From G963674685 sp963674685 (GTDB lineage Bacteria > Lernaellota > Lernaellaia > JACKCT01): a stretch of 64,000 bases of DNA. The DNA lies in contig CAXXWT010000004.1 of the NCBI GenBank assembly GCA_963674685.2, positions 434,001-498,000 on the forward strand, given 5' to 3'. The notes under the pieces are model-generated. The model was not told where the DNA came from. It saw nothing but the letters and a program-made list of their open reading frames with translations, and made no database searches. Both the position numbers and the translations under genes were made by a program. Positions 8,832-17,181 of this stretch are shown here, piece after piece. The stretch's first letter is position 1. Each line of letters starts with the position of its first letter.

Positions 8832-9152
8832 ATGAAAATACCTCCAAAAGCCTATTTTATAACTTTTTGCTGCTACGGAATCCATGTTCATGGCGATGAG
8901 CCCTATTCCGTGGATCGCCACAATTGCGGTTACGACAAACCGGCAATTGATGACAATAAGCAGTGGGCTCAGTTTGAAAGAAAAATAATGAAGCAACGAG
9001 TGTTTCATATGGAAGAACAAGATCGTAGCATCGTTCTTAAAAGTATTGTGGATTTATGTCTGCGTAGAAGTTGGCGCTTATTTGCCGCGCATATCAGGCG
9101 TGATCATGTACACGTAGTCATCCAAGCCCCCAAAATCCGGAGACCGTCATGA
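8832..9152 (+). CDS. REP-associated tyrosine transposase (RAYT, Y1/HUH), N-terminal part, frameshifted
   Basis: 106 residues holding the N-terminal part of a Y1 single-strand transposase: FITFCCYGIHVHGDEPYSVDR matches the RAYT opening, and HVHVVIQA carries the HUH histidine pair. The catalytic Tyr is missing because the frame stops at 9150; it lies in the next ORF in another frame. Continuing in the -1 frame from the C-run at 9127-9131 would read through as QNPETVMNALKAF and restore a protein of about 168 residues, normal for the family. The region is more AT-rich than its neighbours, consistent with a mobile or acquired gene. It is either a decayed gene or one expressed by frameshifting. Confidence 0.8.
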   Translation: MKIPPKAYFITFCCYGIHVHGDEPYSVDRHNCGYDKPAIDDNKQWAQFERKIMKQRVFHMEEQDRSIVLKSIVDLCLRRSWRLFAAHIRRDHVHVVIQAPKIRRPS

Positions 9153-9340
9153 ATGCGTTGAAAGCATTCGCGACAAGAAGAATCAAAGACTTTGGCCTAT
9201 TAGAAAAAAGTCGAAAACTTTGGTCCAGGCACGGTAGCACGCGTTATATTTGGGATGAAAAAGCTTTGTCTCAAACAATCGATTACGTCATTCGCGGCCA
9301 GGGCAAGCCGATGACATTTTACGAGGAGATACCGAAATAG
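9149..9340 (+). CDS. RAYT transposase, C-terminal part
   Basis: 63 residues beginning at an ATG that overlaps the previous stop (ATGA). It contains MNALKAFATRRI, HGSTRYIWD and the putative nucleophile Tyr in TIDYVIRGQGKPM, which are the C-terminal elements of the RAYT/Y1 transposase family. Alone it lacks the HUH metal site. The ATGA overlap would permit separate translation by coupling, but the split of one active site across two frames makes a frameshift the simpler reading. Confidence 0.75.
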   Translation: MNALKAFATRRIKDFGLLEKSRKLWSRHGSTRYIWDEKALSQTIDYVIRGQGKPMTFYEEIPK

Positions 9341-9566
9341 TATCGGATGGCGACGTATTTTGACAAGGGCGAACGCTCGTTTGCGAAGACGTTGCGCACC
9401 CGCTCATTGCCGATCTTCGCTGACGCGAAGATACGGCCGGACATTCGCGGCTCTGTTTCGGGCGATCTCGCTTGCCAAGGTCAGCTGTTTTGATTTGCGG
9501 TAGTGAGTGACAAATAATTATTGATTATGAATATTCAGTTTTATTCTTTTAATCATCTTCTTATAA
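9341..9566. other. Intergenic region with a short palindrome
   Basis: No gene was recognised. It contains a perfect 8-bp inverted repeat, ATCTTCGC-TGAC-GCGAAGAT, at 9413-9432, of the size of REP-type hairpins and close to the RAYT gene. The rest shows nothing further. Confidence 0.4.
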
Positions 9567-9597
9567 AAAAGGACCGGCCATATCGGCCGGTCCTTTT
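9567..9597 (-). terminator. Rho-independent terminator of the OPT transporter gene
   Basis: Stem AAAAGGACCGGCC / GGCCGGTCCTTTT, 13 bp, with a five-base loop. On the minus strand it is followed by a T-run, 18 bases past the stop codon at 9615. The stem is A/T-flanked on both sides so it could also stop plus-strand transcripts from the RAYT side. Confidence 0.85.
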
Positions 9598-9614
9598 GCG
9601 ATTTGCGAATGGCT

Positions 9615-11495
9615 TTATTTTATCAATTGCACGATGAGCATCACGGCGATGCCCATGAGCGCGCCGCCGGCGATCACTCCCGCGCAGATGGTCTCCATAT
9701 TCCTCACCAGGATCTTTTTCCAGAATCCCTCTTCGTCTTTCGCGATCTTGTCCACGAGCCAGAAGAAGAAGCCGCCCAGGAACATGGACAGGCACGTGTT
9801 GAAGGGGATCACGAAGGCCAGGCCCATGCCGACGCCGGAAATGAAGAACTTGCCCTTCGTGACGATTTTGAGAACTTCAAACAAGATTCCGATGATGGCG
9901 CCGATGGCGATCGCCCATATCGCCGTGGGATGCAGGAATGAAAGACCTTCGGTCAGCACCTCCGCCACCGCTCTCCAGATCACCGCGGCGGGCATGGGCA
10001 GATGTTCGGAAGCCAAGTTTTCCAGTTTATAGTTGAACATCACCAGGTAAAAGACCGGAACCGACGCCAGGCCGCCGGCGATGATTCCCAGCACGTGTCC
10101 CATGGCCTGATGCCGGGGTTTTGCGCCGAGCATGTAACCGGGTTTGATGTCCATGAGCAGGTTCGAGGCGTGGCCCGCGACCTCGCCCGTGATGCTGGCG
10201 CTCATCAGATTTGTGGTGATGTTTCCCGGCGCCAGAACCGCGTAGGTCAGCTGCGTGAGTTTGCCTAAAGCGCCGGTGGGCGTAATCGCCGTTAGGGCCG
10301 TGGAGTTCACGGCGATGAGCGTGAAAACGAAAACCAGCGGAATGGCGATCAGGCCCAGCCACCAGGCCACGTCGAAATACCAGTGTCCCAGGATAACGAC
10401 GAGCAGTCCGGCGATGGGGATGCCGATGACGAAAACCTTCATGGGAAGCTCGATCTCCTGAAGGACGTCTTCGGATTTTTTCCCGCTGAACATGCCCGCA
10501 AAGGCGGAAAAGATCATCTTGGGCTTGGAAAAGAAGCTGAACAGCGAAGCGGTGGTCATCATGGCCACGCCGCCCCACAGGGACCACATGGTGATCGCCT
10601 TAAAGGAGCTTCCCTCGCCGAGGATGATAATGCCCTGGTCGATGAGAATCGGCGCCAGGAACACGAAGTTGATGACCGCGCCGATCATCAGGGAGATGCC
10701 GATGCGGATGCCGATCAGGCCGCCCACCGCGTACATGACCATGTCCACATCCAGGTTGATGGTCAGGTCCGAAAGTTTGGTGCCCATCAGCTTGACGGAG
10801 AAAATGAACTTGTCGAGAAGCTCGGCAAGCATCACGGGAATGTTGAAGAACTTCATATGCAGCGCCGCCATGATCTTCGTGCTGGCGATCAAGTTCCACA
10901 AGGCGGAAGCGGCGCCGAAAATAACGAGGAGCTTGGTTTTGAGCACACCCTCCTTGGCGTCTTCGCTGTGCAGGCCGTCCATGACGATGCCGCAGGCCTT
11001 GCCCTCGGGGAAGGGATGCTGCTCTTCGTTGATGAATCGTTTTTTCAGAGGGAAAGCGAAAAGAACGCCGAGGAATCCCAGGGCCATCATCCAGGTCATG
11101 GATTGCCACATGGGAATGATTTTCCCCGTGACGAGCATATAAGCCGCCAGACTCGAAATCAGGGGAGCGGTCATGTAGCCCGCCGCCGTGGCGATGGACT
11201 GCATGGCGTTGTTTTCCAAAATGGTCATCTCGTTTCCGAGATTCATGGCCGCGAAAGCCTTCCATAAACCGAAGGACAAGATGACGGAAGTGATGCCCAC
11301 GCCCAGGGTCCAACCCGTGTGCGCGCCCACGTAGAGGTTCGTCAGCGACAGCACGCCGCCCAGAAGCATTCCTGTCGCCGCGGAGCGAATGGTGAGCTGC
11401 GGCATGTCCCCGCGAAAGACGTTTTTGAGCCACCACTCGTCCTTTTCCTTCAAGGACATAGTGCGTACTTGTTCGGGATCGAGCTGTTTAATCAT
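9615..11495 (-). CDS. OPT-family oligopeptide/metal-chelate transporter
   Basis: 626 residues, strongly hydrophobic with about 14-16 likely transmembrane segments, matching the oligopeptide transporter (OPT/YSL) superfamily. Seen: the N-terminal repeat region MPQLTIRSAATGMLLGGVLS, NLYVGAHTGWTLGVGITSVI, ENNAMQSIATAAGYMTAP, and the mid-protein TALTAITPTGALGKLTQL and MSASITGEVAGHASNLLMD blocks, GYMLGAKPRHQAMGHVLGII. OPT proteins are proton-coupled importers of small peptides or metal chelates; the substrate is not predictable here. It is monocistronic and ends in a strong terminator. Confidence 0.93.
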   Translation of the reverse strand: MIKQLDPEQVRTMSLKEKDEWWLKNVFRGDMPQLTIRSAATGMLLGGVLSLTNLYVGAHTGWTLGVGITSVILSFGLWKAFAAMNLGNEMTILENNAMQSIATAAGYMTAPLISSLAAYMLVTGKIIPMWQSMTWMMALGFLGVLFAFPLKKRFINEEQHPFPEGKACGIVMDGLHSEDAKEGVLKTKLLVIFGAASALWNLIASTKIMAALHMKFFNIPVMLAELLDKFIFSVKLMGTKLSDLTINLDVDMVMYAVGGLIGIRIGISLMIGAVINFVFLAPILIDQGIIILGEGSSFKAITMWSLWGGVAMMTTASLFSFFSKPKMIFSAFAGMFSGKKSEDVLQEIELPMKVFVIGIPIAGLLVVILGHWYFDVAWWLGLIAIPLVFVFTLIAVNSTALTAITPTGALGKLTQLTYAVLAPGNITTNLMSASITGEVAGHASNLLMDIKPGYMLGAKPRHQAMGHVLGIIAGGLASVPVFYLVMFNYKLENLASEHLPMPAAVIWRAVAEVLTEGLSFLHPTAIWAIAIGAIIGILFEVLKIVTKGKFFISGVGMGLAFVIPFNTCLSMFLGGFFFWLVDKIAKDEEGFWKKILVRNMETICAGVIAGGALMGIAVMLIVQLIK

Positions 11496-11667
11496 TTGGA
11501 AAAATCCCCGTTTTGGAAAATGAGAATCAGGTTTTTATCAAGTACATGAAATCCGGCGAACCGACAAGCCTAACGGGAAAAAGCAGGGGCAAGGCGAAAG
11601 AACCTTTCAATTCGGAATGCGGATTGCGGGCTAGATGAAAGGAATGCTATTCACTAATCACTGGCCA

Positions 11668-13941
11668 CTATCCACTAATAATTTTCAAGTTCGCGGCTTT
11701 GAGCATGAGGGTTTTTACGCCCACGGAATCGAAATGAACGACGGCTTTGGCCCTTTCGCCGTATCCGATCATGCCCATGATTTTGCCCCGGCCGAACTTG
11801 TCGTGCATCACGCGCATTCCGGTGCGAAGCTCGTCGCCTTCCGATGGATCATCGTACTCGCACACTGAGTCTCCCGCGGCGATGTTCGTCTGACGCAAGG
11901 CGGACATCGGCATGGTGACGGTGCCCCGGCCGAATGAAAGCTCCGGGGAAGGCGTGGATTTCGCCATGGCGTCCCGGATGGCGTAGCCGAAACCGAAGCC
12001 GTGAACATCCAGCATTTCTTCCGGGATTTCGCCTAAAAAGCGGCTGGGGGGGGCGTAGGTCGGGCGTCCGCCGTATGTTCTGCGCCGCGCCGCGCAACTC
12101 AACGATAAGAAATCCTCGGCTCGCGTGACGCCCACGTAACAAAGACGCCGTTCTTCTTCGATGAACGCCGGATTGTCCCTCAAAGCCCGGGCGTGGGGCA
12201 GAAGGCCGTCTTCCATGCCCACGATGAACACGGCTTTGAATTCCAGACCCTTGGCGTTGTGCAGGGTCATCAGGCGCACGCCTTCGCTGTAGGCGTCCAG
12301 TTGGTCGGAATCCTGCAGGAGGCTGACGCTTTCCAGATAATCGGCCAGGCTGTCGTTCGGGCGGCGATCGTGGAATTGGGCCACGGCCTCGTAAAGTTCG
12401 CCCACGTTTTCCTTTCGCGTCTGTCCTTCGACGCTTTGGTCGGCGCCCAGCATTTCCTTGTAGCCCGTGCGTTCGATGATGTGCGCCAACGCTTTTGGCG
12501 GCGCCAGTTCTTTCGCCGCGGCGGTGATGTTGCCTACAAGGCTTAAGAAACCCGATAGCGCCTTCGCCGCCGCCTTCGTCAAAGCGCCTTCATCAACCAT
12601 GCGGCGGGCGGCGTCGAGAAAAGACAGGCGATGATGCGCCGCGAAACCGTCGATTTTCCCCACCGTGGATTTGCCGATCTTGCGCGCCGGGACATTGACG
12701 ATGCGCTTGGCCGCCACGGAATCCGCCGGATTCACGGTCAGGCGCAGATAGGCCAGGATGTCCTTGACTTCCTTGCGTTCGTAAAAACGCATTCCCCCCA
12801 CCACGACGTAGGGAAAGCCCCGGGTCAAGAGTTCTTCCTCGAAGACGCGGGACAGGGCGTTGACGCGATAGAAAATCGCGATCTCCGTCGGGTTCAGCCC
12901 TTCCTTGCGGCGCAGATGCCCGATCTGCGCGGCCACGTACTGAGCCTCGTCGTATTCGTCGTCTGCGCGATACGCCCTGACTTTTCGCCCGGCCTGCTTT
13001 TCGGCGATCAACTGTTTCGGCTCCCGGCCCCGGTTGTGCGCGATCACCGCTTCCGCCGTTTCAAGAATGCGCGCCGACGACCGGTAATTGCGTCCTAAAA
13101 TGACTTTTTGCGCTCCGGGAAAGCGGCTTTCGAAATCCAGGATATTTTCGATTCTGGCCCCGCGCCAGCGATAGATGCTCTGATCGTCGTCGCCGACCAC
13201 GCACAGGTTTTTATGCTGCCCGAGCATCAGTTCCAGCAGGCGGCTTTGCGCGTGGTTGGTGTCCTGAAACTCGTCCACCAGGATGTGTAAAAAACACCAT
13301 TGATATTGCGCGCGAACCTGCTCGTCGGCTTCCAGCAGACGCACGGCCATAACGATCAGGTCGCCGAAGTCCAGGGCGTTGTTGCGCCGCAGATTGTCCG
13401 TATACGCCTTGACCGTCATTTCAAACGCGGCTTGCCTCTGGGCCTTCATGTCCTTGGCGAAATCCAGGGGATCGGTCAGATCGTTTTTCGCCTTGTCCAG
13501 AAGCTCCAGGACGGCGCGATGGTCGAGAATCTTTTCGTCGATTTCGGCCCGCTTGAGGATATCCCTGACCAGCGTGCGCTGATCGGCGTCGTCGTAAATG
13601 GAAAAATCCCGCTTGAGGCCGATCTTGTCCGCGTCGCGTCGGAGAATCTTCACGCACGCCGAATGGAACGTGGACACCCAGACGTTTTCTCCCACGCCGG
13701 GCATCAGCCGCTGGACGCGCTCTTTCATCTCGGCGGCGGCCTTGTTGGTGAAAGTCACGGCGAGAATCCGCTTTGGATCCACGTCCCGTCGGGCGACGAG
13801 ATGCGCGATTCGGTGAGTCAGCACGCGGGTTTTGCCGCTGCCGGCTCCCGCAAAAATCACCAGCGGGCCTTCGCCGTAAAGCACCGCCTGCTTTTGCTCC
13901 GGATTCAACTGCGTCAGGATGGGATCGTTTTCGTCGCTCAT
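11668..13941 (-). CDS. ATP-dependent DNA helicase, UvrD/PcrA family
   Basis: Superfamily 1A 3'-5' helicase for nucleotide excision or mismatch repair and for clearing recombination intermediates. From the chosen ATG: LNPEQKQAVLYGEGPLVIFA, Walker A AGAGSGKT (~31-38), VDEFQDTN (motif II), VVGDDDQSIYRWRGA (motif III), NYRSSARIL (motif IV), LMTLHNAKGLEFKAVFIVGM (motif V), EEERRLCYVGVTRA (motif VI). The C-terminus DKFGRGKIMGM...VHFDSVGVKTLML matches the PcrA/UvrD Tudor-like tail. The frame is open 27 codons further upstream, but MSDENDPILTQLN is the family-like start. Length 757 residues, normal. Confidence 0.95.
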   Translation of the reverse strand: MSDENDPILTQLNPEQKQAVLYGEGPLVIFAGAGSGKTRVLTHRIAHLVARRDVDPKRILAVTFTNKAAAEMKERVQRLMPGVGENVWVSTFHSACVKILRRDADKIGLKRDFSIYDDADQRTLVRDILKRAEIDEKILDHRAVLELLDKAKNDLTDPLDFAKDMKAQRQAAFEMTVKAYTDNLRRNNALDFGDLIVMAVRLLEADEQVRAQYQWCFLHILVDEFQDTNHAQSRLLELMLGQHKNLCVVGDDDQSIYRWRGARIENILDFESRFPGAQKVILGRNYRSSARILETAEAVIAHNRGREPKQLIAEKQAGRKVRAYRADDEYDEAQYVAAQIGHLRRKEGLNPTEIAIFYRVNALSRVFEEELLTRGFPYVVVGGMRFYERKEVKDILAYLRLTVNPADSVAAKRIVNVPARKIGKSTVGKIDGFAAHHRLSFLDAARRMVDEGALTKAAAKALSGFLSLVGNITAAAKELAPPKALAHIIERTGYKEMLGADQSVEGQTRKENVGELYEAVAQFHDRRPNDSLADYLESVSLLQDSDQLDAYSEGVRLMTLHNAKGLEFKAVFIVGMEDGLLPHARALRDNPAFIEEERRLCYVGVTRAEDFLSLSCAARRRTYGGRPTYAPPSRFLGEIPEEMLDVHGFGFGYAIRDAMAKSTPSPELSFGRGTVTMPMSALRQTNIAAGDSVCEYDDPSEGDELRTGMRVMHDKFGRGKIMGMIGYGERAKAVVHFDSVGVKTLMLKAANLKIISG

Positions 13942-14107
13942 GCGCAAAGTTTTTATACTATCCGCGCGGCGCGGACAACCGCTGCGCGTGGTTTGGACGC
14001 TCAACAGTTTCCGATACTCCACTTTTTGTTTCCCGGTTAAACTTGTGCTTTGAAGTCAAGGAAAGGGAACCGCCTGTTTCGCCCGTCTTGTCAAAAGTCT
14101 GTAAGGA

Positions 14108-14761
14108 TCAATCCTCCAGCGTGGTCAGACCCTCGCGAATGGCGTATTTCGTCAGTTCGGCGACGCTTCGTATATCCAACTTGTTCATGATGTTGTGCCG
14201 GTGCGTCTCGATGGTTTTGACGCTGACTTCCAGGCGTTTGGCGATATCTTTCGTGGCCAGGCCTTCGGCGATGAGTTGAAGGACTTCCCGCTCCCGAGCG
14301 GACAACTGCGAGGTGGCGGAGTTGCCGCCGCCGGTCAGTTGCTCCATATAGTCCTCGACCAGCACGCCGGTGATGCCCGGGGACAAATAGGTTTTCCCCT
14401 CGTGAATGATTCGGATGGCGTGAGCGAGTTCGTCGAAGGCCGAATCCTTCAGAAGGTATCCCGAAGCGCCGGCTTTGAGCATTTCCGCCACAAAGCGCCT
14501 TTCGGTATGCATGGACAGGGCGATGACCTTGATGTTCGGATGCTTGGCGACGATTTGTTGCGTGGCCTCGATGCCGTTCATGTCCGGCATGGCGATGTCC
14601 ATAATCACCATGTCGATCGGCAGTTCGCCTGAAAGCTTGACCGCGGTCATGCCGTCCTCGGCCTCTGCGGCGACTTCGATGCCTTCCTGCTTTTCCAGCA
14701 TCGCGCGCAAACCTTCCCGCATGATCTTGTGATCATCGACCAATAGAATCTTGATATTCAT
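14108..14761 (-). CDS. NarL/FixJ-family response regulator
   Basis: 217 residues: receiver domain 1-~120 with acidic pair D9/D10, phospho-acceptor D55 in MDIAMPD, the Thr/Ser position in ALSMHT, and the Lys in YLLKDS; then a LuxR-type helix-turn-helix (LSAREREVLQLIAEGLATKDIAKRLEVSVKTIETHRHNIM, written here only to position it at ~150-190). It probably activates transcription after phosphorylation. No histidine kinase is next to it, so it is an orphan regulator. It is followed on the same strand by a poly-Asp lipoprotein 82 bases from its end, which is more likely divergently timed than functionally linked. Confidence 0.93.
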   Translation of the reverse strand: MNIKILLVDDHKIMREGLRAMLEKQEGIEVAAEAEDGMTAVKLSGELPIDMVIMDIAMPDMNGIEATQQIVAKHPNIKVIALSMHTERRFVAEMLKAGASGYLLKDSAFDELAHAIRIIHEGKTYLSPGITGVLVEDYMEQLTGGGNSATSQLSAREREVLQLIAEGLATKDIAKRLEVSVKTIETHRHNIMNKLDIRSVAELTKYAIREGLTTLED

Positions 14762-14843
14762 GGCGCGCCCCTTGATTTCAATTCAGACCCTAATTTTCAT
14801 AGCACGAATCTCTTGGGCCTGTAAATGCGGATTTCCCGCGTCT

Positions 14844-15410
14844 TTAATTCACGGAAACAAATTCGCAGTCGGTGCTGACTTCGATTTTATGATCGGAAAG
14901 CGACGGATAATACGAGCATTGATTGACCGCCAGCCCGTCGGCGCTGCTTCTGGGGCTGTGAACGATGTCGCAGACCCATCCCTCGATGATATTATTGCTC
15001 AGGCAGGGGCCGTCTTCGAAATCCTGCCCCGACTCCAGGCCGAGATTGCATTGGAGGACGCAATTGTAACATGCGTCGTATCGGGGATTGTCAACCGGCT
15101 CATCGTCATCGACGTCATCGTCGCTATCGTCGTCAGGCGAAACCGTGTCGTCGTCTTTCATGGCATCTTTCCACCAATCGTCGTCATCGTCATCGTCGTC
15201 ATCATCGTCTATCAGGCGCCGGCATTCGTCGTGGGGATTGGTTCCTTCCGCAATATCATCATTGTCGTTGTCGTCATCGTCGTCGTCATCGTCATCGTCG
15301 TCCGAATCGCTTTCGTTGTCGTCGCTTGAGTTGCATGACGGTAAAAAGACGACACAAAATAATACGCTCAGGGAAATCAACAGGATCAGTATTCGGTAAA
15401 TGGTGGGCAC
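14844..15410 (-). CDS. Lipoprotein with poly-aspartate tracts and Cys-rich C-terminus
   Basis: 188 residues. Signal peptide with lipobox LPSC (C26), immediately followed by Asp/Ser/Asn-rich tracts (about residues 29-52, then 67-78 and 87-102) and a C-terminal ~85-residue domain with six or more Cys (YDACYNCVLQCNLGLES, GPCLSNN, WVCDI, NQCSYYP, DCEFV). It is likely exported and anchored. The acidic tract could bind calcium or act as a linker. No known family was recognised. The strongly hydrophobic reading of the opposite strand is an artefact of GAC/GAT repeats. Confidence 0.85.
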   Translation of the reverse strand: MPTIYRILILLISLSVLFCVVFLPSCNSSDDNESDSDDDDDDDDDDDNDNDDIAEGTNPHDECRRLIDDDDDDDDDDDWWKDAMKDDDTVSPDDDSDDDVDDDEPVDNPRYDACYNCVLQCNLGLESGQDFEDGPCLSNNIIEGWVCDIVHSPRSSADGLAVNQCSYYPSLSDHKIEVSTDCEFVSVN

Positions 15411-15621
15411 CGCGCATCCTCCCGTGAAAAATGAAAATCGACTTAACGCGTAAACGTGAAAGCCCGCCCCCGAAAGCTTTCGTAAAAAAGATTATACTAT
15501 TTTACGACGCGGACAACCAGATTACACGCAAATCCATGAAATACGGCTCCGCCGGTCGGCGTCCGGGAGAATCACACCCCTTTTGGTCTTTGTCGAGATA
15601 ATTCATCGCGGACAATCTGCC

Positions 15622-15710
15622 GCCCGCTCACGCGGGCTCATATGAATATTGGTTATTTCTTCATACCGGCGCTCACGCGCCGGCCTATTAACTTTCGCCT
15701 CTTGCGAGGC
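15622..15710. repeat. Cluster of three short hairpins in a 435-bp intergenic region
   Basis: GCCCGC-TCAC-GCGGGC at 15622-15637, CCGGCGC-TCAC-GCGCCGG at 15666-15682 or so, and GCCTC-TTGC-GAGGC at 15697-15710. Two share the TCAC loop. The rest of the gap from 15411 to 15845 holds no recognised gene. They may be REP-like or RNA hairpins of unknown role. Confidence 0.5.
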
Positions 15711-15845
15711 TCTTTCCCTTGCCCCTTCCTTTTTTTTTACTCATAAATCCTTACTGAACTCTTCTGCCTTGAATTCAGGTAAAGCCTCTTGACCTGCGCG
15801 GCGCCAATCGATGTAATAGCGGCAATAATCCGGGGTGGAATCGCA

Positions 15846-16409
15846 ATGAATATTTACGCCAAATCATGTCTCGCAGCCTGCGGCCTGGCCGTTTTCATTC
15901 TCATGTCGGCGTCCCCGGCTTTTGCGGGAAATTCGGGATTTTCCGTCGGAGCGCTGGCGGGGGCATACACACCGTATGTGCAGCATAACGACGTGGACGA
16001 ATTCGACGCCTATACACGCGCGGCTTTGGGTTTGAGCGCGGGTTTCGATCTCGGCGCCCGGGCGATGTTGGGTCTGGGATTCATTACGGCGCCGGGAAAA
16101 GCCAAAATCGATGATGAGGAAGATCTTGATTTCAATGTCAATGAGCTTTTTCTGGACTTTTACTGGTCGGTCCTCACGGGAATGGTTCGGCCCCGCTTTC
16201 TCGCCGGAGGTTCTTACCAGATGATTCAAGCCGGAGGGGATTTCGAGGATCAACATGCTTTCGGCGTCAATTTCGGCCTTGGGATAGAGATGGCGTTGAT
16301 CGGCGATACTTCCGCATCCCTGGATTTTCGTTATCATTATTTAGGCGCCTCGGAGTTTTCTTCGTCGGACGCGGGCTCGGCGCTTTTCGGTGTGAATTAC
16401 AGATTTTAA
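15846..16409 (+). CDS. Small outer-membrane beta-barrel protein
   Basis: 187 residues from ATG 15846 (the frame is open 19 codons earlier, but MNIYAKSCLAACGLAVFILM begins a signal peptide, cleaved after SPAFA). The mature part alternates polar and hydrophobic residues in strands (GFSVGALAGAYTPYV, AALGLSAGFDLGARAML, FLDFYWSVLTGMV, SLDFRYHYLG) and ends in ...GVNYRF, the terminal aromatic signature of Gram-negative barrels inserted by BamA. An eight-strand barrel is plausible. First of three similar barrel genes in a row. Confidence 0.8.
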   Translation: MNIYAKSCLAACGLAVFILMSASPAFAGNSGFSVGALAGAYTPYVQHNDVDEFDAYTRAALGLSAGFDLGARAMLGLGFITAPGKAKIDDEEDLDFNVNELFLDFYWSVLTGMVRPRFLAGGSYQMIQAGGDFEDQHAFGVNFGLGIEMALIGDTSASLDFRYHYLGASEFSSSDAGSALFGVNYRF

Positions 16410-16445
16410 GTGCAACAAGCGGCGCTTGCCGGTTGCCAGAAGCGA

Positions 16446-17171
16446 ATGAAACGTGTCAATTATAAACGCGGCGATCATGGGGATCGATCGAGGCCGGGTT
16501 TTTCGGCCCGCTATGGTGGCGTTTTGAGTTCAGCAAGCAATAAATACCGGTATTTGCCGATCGTGCTCCTGGCGGTTTCGGCGTTTTTCGCCGCTATGAA
16601 TGCGCATGAGGCGACGGCAAAGGATTTCAAATCCATGCCTTCGTTCGAAACCGGGGGCCGCTGGCTTTTCGCCTACGACGAAAATTCCGAGGATGTCACC
16701 ATTTGGCCCGGCTACGCCCTGGGCGGCACCTTCACGCAGATTATCGACTTCGAATGGGCCAGAAACATGGCGTTCGAGGGCAATTACCTGCACAGCTTCA
16801 GCCACGGCGAACGCAAGGACATCGATACCGGCGACACGGTTATTTTCGATTTGTATGCGGATTTTGCGGCGCTGAATATCGGTTATTATTTTACCGGCCG
16901 GAAAATTCTGCCTTACATTTCCGGCGGCCTGGGCATGGCCATGTTCAAGTACGAACCGGAATCGACGACGGATAAGATATGGGAACAGACGCTTCTGATC
17001 AATCTCGGCGGGGGCGCCGACTGGACCGTATGGGAACCCGAAAAAGGCATGGCTATAGACAAGGTGCTTTTGGGTGCTCGGGTCAGGTACGAATATATTC
17101 TGGTCAATGAGTTATTCAGTTCCTCCCTCAATGCCCTGGCGATTACCGGCCGCGCGGTTTTGAGGTTTTAA
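16446..17171 (+). CDS. Outer-membrane beta-barrel protein
   Basis: 241 residues from ATG 16446. A basic stretch (MKRVNYKRGDHGDRSR) precedes a hydrophobic signal segment (YLPIVLLAVSAFFAAM) and a cleavage site near HEATAKDF. The mature part contains amphipathic strands (GRWLFAYDE, LGGTFTQIIDF, FAALNIGYYFTG, LPYISGGLGMAMFKY, LLINLGGGADWTVW) and ends ...GRAVLRF. The long pre-signal extension makes the start uncertain; a GTG at 16410 or an internal start nearer the signal core is possible. It follows the preceding barrel gene by 36 bases and is probably in the same transcript. Confidence 0.75.
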   Translation: MKRVNYKRGDHGDRSRPGFSARYGGVLSSASNKYRYLPIVLLAVSAFFAAMNAHEATAKDFKSMPSFETGGRWLFAYDENSEDVTIWPGYALGGTFTQIIDFEWARNMAFEGNYLHSFSHGERKDIDTGDTVIFDLYADFAALNIGYYFTGRKILPYISGGLGMAMFKYEPESTTDKIWEQTLLINLGGGADWTVWEPEKGMAIDKVLLGARVRYEYILVNELFSSSLNALAITGRAVLRF

Positions 17172-17181
17172 TCGAGTGTTT

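Noticed and set aside
8524..8835. Short ORFs across the tandem repeat as a real protein
   Set aside because: Their sequence just restates the DNA repeat in several frames; no signal, start site or family match.
13300..14040. 246-codon plus-strand ORF and others antisense to uvrD
   Set aside because: Shadow reading of the helicase gene, which has all SF1 motifs.
14751..15329. Long hydrophobic ORF rich in Val/Ile on the strand opposite the poly-Asp lipoprotein
   Set aside because: GAC/GAT runs read on the opposite strand give Val/Ile/Ser; the same artefact appears opposite every Asp tract (20844-21545, 22564-23166, 25309-25605).
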